A stretch of DNA of 33,431 nucleotides from Campylobacterota bacterium. Its GTDB lineage: Bacteria > Campylobacterota > Campylobacteria > Campylobacterales > Sulfurovaceae. Shown here one piece after another: positions 27,400 to 33,431 of the stretch. The position numbers were made by a program, and so were the translations under genes. The notes under the pieces are model-generated. The model made no database searches and was not told the origin of the DNA. It saw only the letters and a list, made by a program, of their open reading frames with translations. Location: positions 1 to 33,431 of the forward strand of contig JAADFE010000116.1 of the NCBI GenBank assembly GCA_013153055.1, written 5' to 3'. The first letter of the stretch is position 1, and every line of letters starts with the position of its first letter.

Positions 27400-27720
27400 A
27401 TGGCAAAATATGTTGAACTAACAGAAGAGAATTTCGATGCTACAGTAGCAAACGGTGTAACAATGGTGGATTTTTGGGCTCCTTGGTGTGGTCCTTGTAG
27501 AATGATTGCTCCTGTAGTAGAAGAGTTAGCAGAGGATTTTGATGGAAAAGCAACTATTGCAAAAGTAAATACAGATGAGCAACAAGGTCTTGCTATCAAG
27601 TATGGTATCCGTTCAATTCCTGCTATTCTTTTCTTTAAAGATGGTGAAGTAGTTGACCAGATGGTTGGTGCTGCATCAAAAGATGCTTTTGCTGAGAAAC
27701 TTAACGCTCAGTTGGCATAA
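27400..27720 (+). CDS. trxA: Thioredoxin
   Basis: ORF 106 aa; FWAPWCGPCRMIAPV, YGIRSIPAILFFKDGE. Confidence 0.97.
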   Translation: MAKYVELTEENFDATVANGVTMVDFWAPWCGPCRMIAPVVEELAEDFDGKATIAKVNTDEQQGLAIKYGIRSIPAILFFKDGEVVDQMVGAASKDAFAEKLNAQLA

Positions 27721-27740
27721 TTTAGATAAAACTTCTTAAA

Positions 27741-27774
27741 ATTTTGTGAGCTTTTATAGCTCACTCTACAAAAT
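27741..27774 (+). terminator. Hairpin downstream of trxA (possible terminator)
   Basis: GTGAGCT-tttat-AGCTCAC stem with outer ATTTTGT/ACAAAAT; no strong T-run follows. Confidence 0.4.
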
Positions 27775-27848
27775 ATAGTTATTGTAAAATATTATTTGGA
27801 ATTGGAGATTTTCTAAAAGGGAGTGCATGGCACAAGAATCCTGAGAAT

Positions 27849-27872
27849 GGCGAGGCTAAAGCCATCGGTTCC
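27849..27872 (+). repeat. 24-bp REP-like element, copy 2
   Basis: GGCGAGGCTAAAGCCATCGGTTCC; 23/24 identical to 17327-17350. Confidence 0.65.
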
Positions 27873-27924
27873 ATAGTAATTATTTTACTTTTTTAACAAA
27901 AATTTACTCACAAGGAAATTATAA

Positions 27925-28866
27925 ATGTTAGATTGTGCAATTATTGGTGGTGGTCCAGCAGGATTAACAGCAGGTCTATATACTACTCGTGGTGGTCTTA
28001 AAAATGTAGTAATGTTTGAGATGGGAATGCCAGGTGGGCAGATTACTCAAAGTAGTGAGATAGAGAACTATCCTGGATTTTTTGAACATGGCAAAACTGG
28101 TATGGATTTTATGGATGGATGGCAAGAGCAGTGTTTCCATTTTGGTCTAAAGCATGAGATGAAAAAGGTCGATAGAGTATCCAAAGTTGATGACCATTTT
28201 GTGATTACTTTAGAGGGAGGCGAAGAGTTTGAAGCCAAAACAGCGATAGTATGTACAGGAAGTACTCCAAAAAGAGCAGGGGTCAAAGGAGAAGATGAGT
28301 TCTTTGGTCGAGGTGTGAGTACATGTGCTACTTGTGATGGATTTTTTTACAAAAATAAAAAAGTTGCAGTACTAGGTGGTGGTGATACAGCACTAGAGGA
28401 GGCTCACTATCTATCAAATATCTGCTCAGAGGTTTATGTAATCCATAGAAGAGACCAATTTAGAGCATCTCCATCAACTGTTGAGAGAGTAAAAAAGATA
28501 CCAAATATCAAATTTATTACAGATACTATTGTAGAGGAGATATTGGGTGATAATATGGGTGTAACAGGAGTTAAACTCAAAAATAAAAAAACAGAAGAAA
28601 AAAGTGAGCTTGATATATCGGGTATATTTGTGTTTGTCGGACACAATGTTAATAATGCTGTTTTAAAAAATGAAGATGGCTCATTTATCTGTGAAGTGAA
28701 CGAACAGGGGCAAATTGTAGTTGATTTGAGCATGAAAACTTCTGTCGAGGGGCTATTTGTAGCAGGTGATATTCGTATAGAGGCACCAAAGCAGGTAGTT
28801 TCAGCAGCTGGAGATGGAGCTGTAGCAGGGTTACAGGTTATTTCGTATATTCAAGAACATGTATAA
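27925..28866 (+). CDS. trxB: Thioredoxin-disulfide reductase
   Basis: ORF 313 aa; [51 protein letters not shown]. Confidence 0.96.
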   Translation: MLDCAIIGGGPAGLTAGLYTTRGGLKNVVMFEMGMPGGQITQSSEIENYPGFFEHGKTGMDFMDGWQEQCFHFGLKHEMKKVDRVSKVDDHFVITLEGGEEFEAKTAIVCTGSTPKRAGVKGEDEFFGRGVSTCATCDGFFYKNKKVAVLGGGDTALEEAHYLSNICSEVYVIHRRDQFRASPSTVERVKKIPNIKFITDTIVEEILGDNMGVTGVKLKNKKTEEKSELDISGIFVFVGHNVNNAVLKNEDGSFICEVNEQGQIVVDLSMKTSVEGLFVAGDIRIEAPKQVVSAAGDGAVAGLQVISYIQEHV

Positions 28867-28919
28867 ACATTTTTATATAAAAGCTTGTATAATTCACTAA
28901 AAAAATTTAGGATGTTAAT

Positions 28920-29687
28920 ATGGTAAAAGTTGGAATTGTAGGTAGTACAGGTAGAATGGGCGAACATCTCATTAACAATGTTTTAGAGGATGAGAGTTTA
29001 GAACTTAGTGTATTGCATGTTTTTGATGAGCTCAAAACAGCAGTACCTGATAGTGTATTGATTACAAATAGTATGGAAAAAGTCTTAGAGAACGCAGATG
29101 TTGTTATTGATTTCTCTGCACCAACAGCAACACAAGAGCTGTGTGAAAATGCTCTAAAAAACCCTACTGCTTTAGTTATTGCCACAACTGGCTTTAATCC
29201 TCATCAGCAAAATCTATTGGTAGAGGCTTCAAAAGAGATGCCAATTTTATACTCGTCTAATATGTCTGCTGGTATTGCTATTTTAAAGCAACTAGTAGAA
29301 CAGGTATCAGCAACTCTTAGAGATTTTGATATAGAGATAGTAGAACAGCACCATAGACATAAAGTTGATGCACCAAGTGGAACAGCTCTAACTCTAGGTG
29401 AGTTTGCAGCAAAAGGTAGAGGTCTAAATCTCGATGATGTTAGAATTTCAGGTAGAGATGGACAGATTGGTGCAAGAACAAAAGATGAGATAGCAGTAAT
29501 GGCACTAAGAGGTGGCGATATAGTAGGAAGACATACAGTAGGATTTTATAATGATGGAGAGTTTTTAGAACTAAACCATACAGCTACAAGTAGAGAGACA
29601 TTTTCAAAAGGTGCAATTAGGGCTGCTAAATGGGTAGTAAACCAAGAGAGTGGTTTCTATACAATTAATGATGCACTAGGACTATAG
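28920..29687 (+). CDS. dapB: 4-hydroxy-tetrahydrodipicolinate reductase
   Basis: ORF 255 aa; VGIVGSTGRMGEHL, ATTGF, EQHHRHKVDAPSGTAL. Confidence 0.96.
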   Translation: MVKVGIVGSTGRMGEHLINNVLEDESLELSVLHVFDELKTAVPDSVLITNSMEKVLENADVVIDFSAPTATQELCENALKNPTALVIATTGFNPHQQNLLVEASKEMPILYSSNMSAGIAILKQLVEQVSATLRDFDIEIVEQHHRHKVDAPSGTALTLGEFAAKGRGLNLDDVRISGRDGQIGARTKDEIAVMALRGGDIVGRHTVGFYNDGEFLELNHTATSRETFSKGAIRAAKWVVNQESGFYTINDALGL

Positions 29688-29693
29688 ATATGA

Positions 29694-29724
29694 ACTATTC
29701 ACTATTCACTATTCACTATTCACT
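29694..29724 (+). repeat. Heptanucleotide tandem repeat (ACTATTC)x4 plus partial
   Basis: ACTATTC repeated exactly four times at 29694-29721, followed by ACT. Confidence 0.95.
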
Positions 29725-29745
29725 TAAAACTCAAGGAGTTTTATA

Positions 29746-31116
29746 ATGTGTGCTATCGTTGGTGTATATGGAGATGAAAATGCTGCCAAGATTGCATATT
29801 ATGCTCTTTTTGCAATGCAACATAGAGGTCAGGAGTCCACAGGAATTTCTTCAGCTAATGGAGATAAAATCCGTTTAACCAAAAAAAGAGGACTAGTTAC
29901 TGAGGTTTTTGACGAGGCAACTCTAAATCGTCTGGATGGTTTTTGTGCTATTGGACATAACCGTTACTCTACAGCAGGTGAGGAGTCAATACTTGATGCT
30001 CAACCTGTATTTGCAAAGTATAAATTGGGTGAAATCTCTGTAGCACACAATGGAAATTTGGTCAATAAATATGAGGTTAGAAATAGGCTTATAAATAGAG
30101 GAGCCATTTTCCAAACAGGAATGGATACTGAAAATATCGTACACCTCATAGCCAAAAGTCAAGAAGATAAACTCAAAAATCGTATAAAAGATATGCTTCA
30201 AAAAATTGAGGGTGCATACTGTTTGGCTATTCAGAGTAGAGGCAAGATGTTTGTTATCCGTGATAGATATGGTATCAGACCTCTAAGTTTAGGACGGCTA
30301 AAGAGTGGAGGTTGGATAGTAGCTAGTGAGACATGTGCTTTGGATTTAGTTGGTGCTGAGTTTATAAGAGATGTTAGACCTGGTGAGATGTTAACCTTTT
30401 CAAAAGACAAAGAGCCAAAATCTGAGCAGATATTCGAGCCTGATTATCATCCATGTGCATTTGAGTATATCTATTTTGCTAGACCTGACTCTATCATTGA
30501 TGGCAAAAATGTATATAGTGCTAGATTGGAGATGGGAAAACAGTTGGCAAAAGAGACACCTGCTGATATAGATTTAGTACTTCCTGTTCCAGATTCTGGT
30601 GTAGCCGCTGCTAGAGGATTTGCAGAGGGGCTTGGAGTACCTTTTGAGATGGCAATAGTGAGAAATCACTATGTTGGTAGAACATTTATTGAACCAACTC
30701 AGGAGATTAGAGAGCTAAAAGTAAAACTAAAACTCTCTCCAATCAAAGAGTTAATAGCAGGTAAGAGAGTAGCTATAGTAGATGACTCACTAGTTAGAGG
30801 AACTACATCCAAACAGATTGTCAAGATTTTAAAGGAAGCAGGTGCTACAGAGGTGCATATGCGTATAGCAGCACCAGAGATTAAATATCCATGTAGATAT
30901 GGTATAGATACACCTACAAAAGCTGAGCTTATATCTACCAAATATACACCAGAAGAGATTGCAAAAAATATGAATGCAGACTCTTTGGGATTTTTATCTA
31001 TAGAAGGGCTTAAAAAGTCTTTGGGTAATGATAGAAACTACTCATTGGTTAGTTTTGATGGAAACTATTTTGCTGGTGGTAATGAAGATAGTCCTAGTTG
31101 TAGTGTTTGTGATTAG
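29746..31116 (+). CDS. purF: Amidophosphoribosyltransferase
   Basis: ORF 456 aa; MCAIVGVYG N-terminal Cys nucleophile, HRGQESTGI, IGHNRYSTAG, AIVDDSLVRGTTS. Confidence 0.97.
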   Translation: MCAIVGVYGDENAAKIAYYALFAMQHRGQESTGISSANGDKIRLTKKRGLVTEVFDEATLNRLDGFCAIGHNRYSTAGEESILDAQPVFAKYKLGEISVAHNGNLVNKYEVRNRLINRGAIFQTGMDTENIVHLIAKSQEDKLKNRIKDMLQKIEGAYCLAIQSRGKMFVIRDRYGIRPLSLGRLKSGGWIVASETCALDLVGAEFIRDVRPGEMLTFSKDKEPKSEQIFEPDYHPCAFEYIYFARPDSIIDGKNVYSARLEMGKQLAKETPADIDLVLPVPDSGVAAARGFAEGLGVPFEMAIVRNHYVGRTFIEPTQEIRELKVKLKLSPIKELIAGKRVAIVDDSLVRGTTSKQIVKILKEAGATEVHMRIAAPEIKYPCRYGIDTPTKAELISTKYTPEEIAKNMNADSLGFLSIEGLKKSLGNDRNYSLVSFDGNYFAGGNEDSPSCSVCD

Positions 31117-31168
31117 TTTAAATAATTTGATTTAAGTTTGATAGAGTAAAATCTATCAAACTATTATA

Positions 31169-32200
31169 TTACCACTCAACTTCTGCAGTTACCATTAGTG
31201 CATCTCTAGTTTCTGTGTCAGATAATTTGCTTCCACCCTCTTTTAAGTAGTTGACAATGAATTCAACATTTTTATTATACTCATAAGCTATACCTGCTAT
31301 TGCTCTCTTTTTATCTCCTGAGTTGTCATCCATATCAAAATAATCATACTTTCCGATTACATCCCATTTATCTGATAATCTATACTCTCCATTTATAGAG
31401 TATCCATCACCTTTATATTTATCAATAGCATCAGTTACATCAATATATTGTGCAGCTATTAAAAATTCTGGTTGATTATAAACAGCATGAATACCATACC
31501 AGTTTAAATCTTGATTTCCATGTTTGTTACTCTCTTGGTTTTGTTGACCAAAAAATGAGATATTGGCATATTTTAGAGATTTTTTTGCTTTTTGTTTTCC
31601 TGTACCTAAAAGGTGTCCTGTAAGTCTCCACTCTTCGCTTAAACTTTCTCCATCCTCTTCATTATGGTATCCCTCACCATTAAAAACACCAAGTTCACTA
31701 GAAAAATAGTCCAATTTTGTCTTAAAGTTGATACCCCTATCAGCTGAGTTTGTTAAGTGAGCAGCATTGTCATCTTCTACCATCACTTTTGAGATTGAAC
31801 GGAAATTCCAAGCATTATGCTCTTCATAATCAATCCATGGTCTATGAGCTTGACCAAACTCTACACCTGTATTTGGTAATACATCATCTAGGTATAAATA
31901 AGCATATTTAAGTCTTACATTGCTCTCACCATCTTCATCATGAGTATCTAATGTAATTCTCATATAATCTTTTGGGTTCTCTTTGAAGTATGCTTTTACC
32001 TGTAGGTAGTTTCTTCTAGTTTCAAACTTATTTGTACTATCTCCCTCTTCTGGTGAAGAGCTTACAAAACCTAAATAGTGAGTACCACTAAATTTAAGAA
32101 CAGGTACTTTTGATTTTATAATAGTCTCCCCTGCTGTAGCAAATGTAGTTAGTGATGCAATCACAACTGTTGAAAGTATAACTTTTTTCATAAATAACAC
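31169..32200 (-). CDS. Outer-membrane porin-like protein
   Basis: ORF 343 aa; likely starts at the second Met (MKKVILSTVVIASLTTFATA signal peptide, about 32191); beta-rich, terminal aromatic residue (AEVEW). Confidence 0.7.
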   Translation of the reverse strand: MLFMKKVILSTVVIASLTTFATAGETIIKSKVPVLKFSGTHYLGFVSSSPEEGDSTNKFETRRNYLQVKAYFKENPKDYMRITLDTHDEDGESNVRLKYAYLYLDDVLPNTGVEFGQAHRPWIDYEEHNAWNFRSISKVMVEDDNAAHLTNSADRGINFKTKLDYFSSELGVFNGEGYHNEEDGESLSEEWRLTGHLLGTGKQKAKKSLKYANISFFGQQNQESNKHGNQDLNWYGIHAVYNQPEFLIAAQYIDVTDAIDKYKGDGYSINGEYRLSDKWDVIGKYDYFDMDDNSGDKKRAIAGIAYEYNKNVEFIVNYLKEGGSKLSDTETRDALMVTAEVEW

Positions 32201-32329
32201 TCCTAGTAATTTTATAAGAGTATTCTATTACAAATTGATTACATTTTGATTACATTTTATAAATATAATTTTTAATTTATAAAAATATTGTTTAAATAGG
32301 ACAAATTTACTCTTAATAATTCAAAAAAC

Positions 32330-32343
32330 TTGATTTAAATCAA
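32330..32343 (+). promoter_or_regulatory. FNR/CRP-type palindromic site
   Basis: TTGATTTAAATCAA matches TTGAT-N4-ATCAA; the full palindrome CTTGATTTAAATCAAG (32329-32344) is perfect. Confidence 0.6.
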
Positions 32344-32426
32344 GAATCATTATCATGAACTAAGTTATTCTGTCGTCTGTTTAAATCGGAGTTATTTACT
32401 CCTAATTAAAATTTAAGGATAAAATA

Positions 32427-32816
32427 ATGAAAAATAGAACTATTTTGTTTAGTTTATTGATAGGAACATCTCTATTTGCAGATGTAAAAAAAGGAGAGGA
32501 TGTATATAAAGCAAATTGTGCAATATGTCATACTATTGATGGTAGAGGTGGTTTAGGTCCTGATTTTAATATGGTATCTTATAAAAGAACCAAAGAGGAG
32601 ATAGCTAGTTATGCAAAAGACCCATATTCTCTATCAGAAAAATTTGGATATAGTGCAAATGCAATGCCTACATTACCTCTAACAAACCAAGAATTTAAAG
32701 ATGTAGCTGATTATGTTAGTTCATTGGTTAAATTTAAAGTTTGGATGAAAAAGAGAAAGGATATAAAAAAAGAGCTAGTAAAGGTAGATAACAATAGTAG
32801 TAAATTGAGTAGTTGA
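32427..32816 (+). CDS. Periplasmic monohaem cytochrome c
   Basis: ORF 129 aa; signal peptide, CAICH haem motif, NAMPTLPLTNQEFKDVADYVSSL. Confidence 0.9.
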   Translation: MKNRTILFSLLIGTSLFADVKKGEDVYKANCAICHTIDGRGGLGPDFNMVSYKRTKEEIASYAKDPYSLSEKFGYSANAMPTLPLTNQEFKDVADYVSSLVKFKVWMKKRKDIKKELVKVDNNSSKLSS

Positions 32817-32889
32817 TTAAGATATAAAATTTATGTTCAGTTCATATAGAGATAGTAAAATAGTGTTTTTATTTGATAAAGGTTATATT

Positions 32890-33102
32890 ATGGAACGAAT
32901 TTTACTGTTGTTGCTTATTGGATTAGGAATATTTTATCTAGTTAGCAATAATTATATTGATATTAGTGGATTGCATATAAATCATATAGATAGTAATACT
33001 TTAATTCTTGTTGCTATAGGAATAGTTATTCTATTTTTACTTTTTAATAGAGGAAATGGAGGTGGAGGTCGAGGAGGAAGAAGAGGTGGAAGAAGAAGGT
33101 AA
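32890..33102 (+). CDS. Small two-TM membrane protein with Gly/Arg-rich tail
   Basis: ORF track start 32833; MERILLLLLIGLGIFYLV start at 32890 preferred; tail RGNGGGGRGGRRGGRRR. Confidence 0.5.
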   Translation: MERILLLLLIGLGIFYLVSNNYIDISGLHINHIDSNTLILVAIGIVILFLLFNRGNGGGGRGGRRGGRRR

Positions 33103-33141
33103 TTCTCTCCTCTTTTCCTATTTTAATCTTTTTTGATTTAT

Positions 33142-33431
33142 TTAATTCAAGCTTTGTGTAACTAACTCATTCACAACTTTAGGATTACCCTTTCCTCTAG
33201 TGGCTTTAAGCACCTGCCCCACAAAGAAACCAAGTAGTTTTCTGTTCCCCTCTCTGAATTTTGCTACATTCTCAGGATTTTTAGCCATCACCTCTTTAAT
33301 AATAGGCAGGATAACATCAGGGTCACTTATCTGTTTCAAATCTTTGCTTTCAACTATCTCTATAGGATTAGCCCCACTTTTAGCCATCTCCTCATATACC
33401 TGTTTGGCAATTTTGGTTGAGATGGTCTCAT
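33142..33431 (-). CDS. gatB: Asp/Glu-tRNA amidotransferase subunit B, C-terminal part (truncated by window end)
   Basis: Open to the window edge; SGANPIEIVESKDLKQISDPDVILPIIKEVMAKNPENVAKFREGNRKLLGFFVGQVLKATRGKGNPKVVNELV is typical GatB C-terminus. Confidence 0.9.
   Translation of the reverse strand, partial: ETISTKIAKQVYEEMAKSGANPIEIVESKDLKQISDPDVILPIIKEVMAKNPENVAKFREGNRKLLGFFVGQVLKATRGKGNPKVVNELVTQSLN

Noticed and set aside
32342-32360. Fur-box-like AATCATTATCAT near the cytochrome c promoter
   Set aside because: Only about half-site agreement with the Fur consensus in an AT-rich region; the adjacent FNR palindrome is far better supported.
1-33431. CRISPR array, prophage or IS transposase
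   Set aside because: Looked for regularly spaced repeats and for integrase/transposase motifs in the ORF track; none seen.

Overview
Low-GC window that looks like a Campylobacterota (epsilonproteobacterial) chromosome, inferred from gene content and protein style rather than any database search. It starts with a tRNA-Ser(GGA) and an SRP RNA. Core genes include nfo, yihY, pfkA, an alpha-glucan phosphorylase, trxA, trxB, dapB, purF and the 3' part of gatB. These are mixed with accessory and envelope genes: a four-repeat PilJ-like secreted protein, a lipase/FadL pair, an AAA+ ATPase joined to a HEXXH outer-membrane-like protein, a DmsB-DmsC fusion, a LolA/MMPL pair, two toxin-antitoxin loci (one with a nonsense-mutated toxin) and a FIST/GGDEF-EAL/response-regulator operon. 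The strongest unexplained signals are: (1) an intergenic unit at about 6852-6990 with an extended -10 promoter and two consecutive stem-loops whose loops are almost pure C/U, the second carrying an anti-Shine-Dalgarno-like CUCCUCCUCCUUUU, so a candidate unannotated sRNA; (2) a 28-bp near-perfect direct repeat, derived from the 3' end of a response-regulator gene, bracketing a phd-vapC cassette; (3) a phosphorylase homologue in which the usual PLP lysine position reads Thr; (4) a secreted protein made of four tandem PilJ-like modules. No CRISPR array, IS transposase or prophage was seen.
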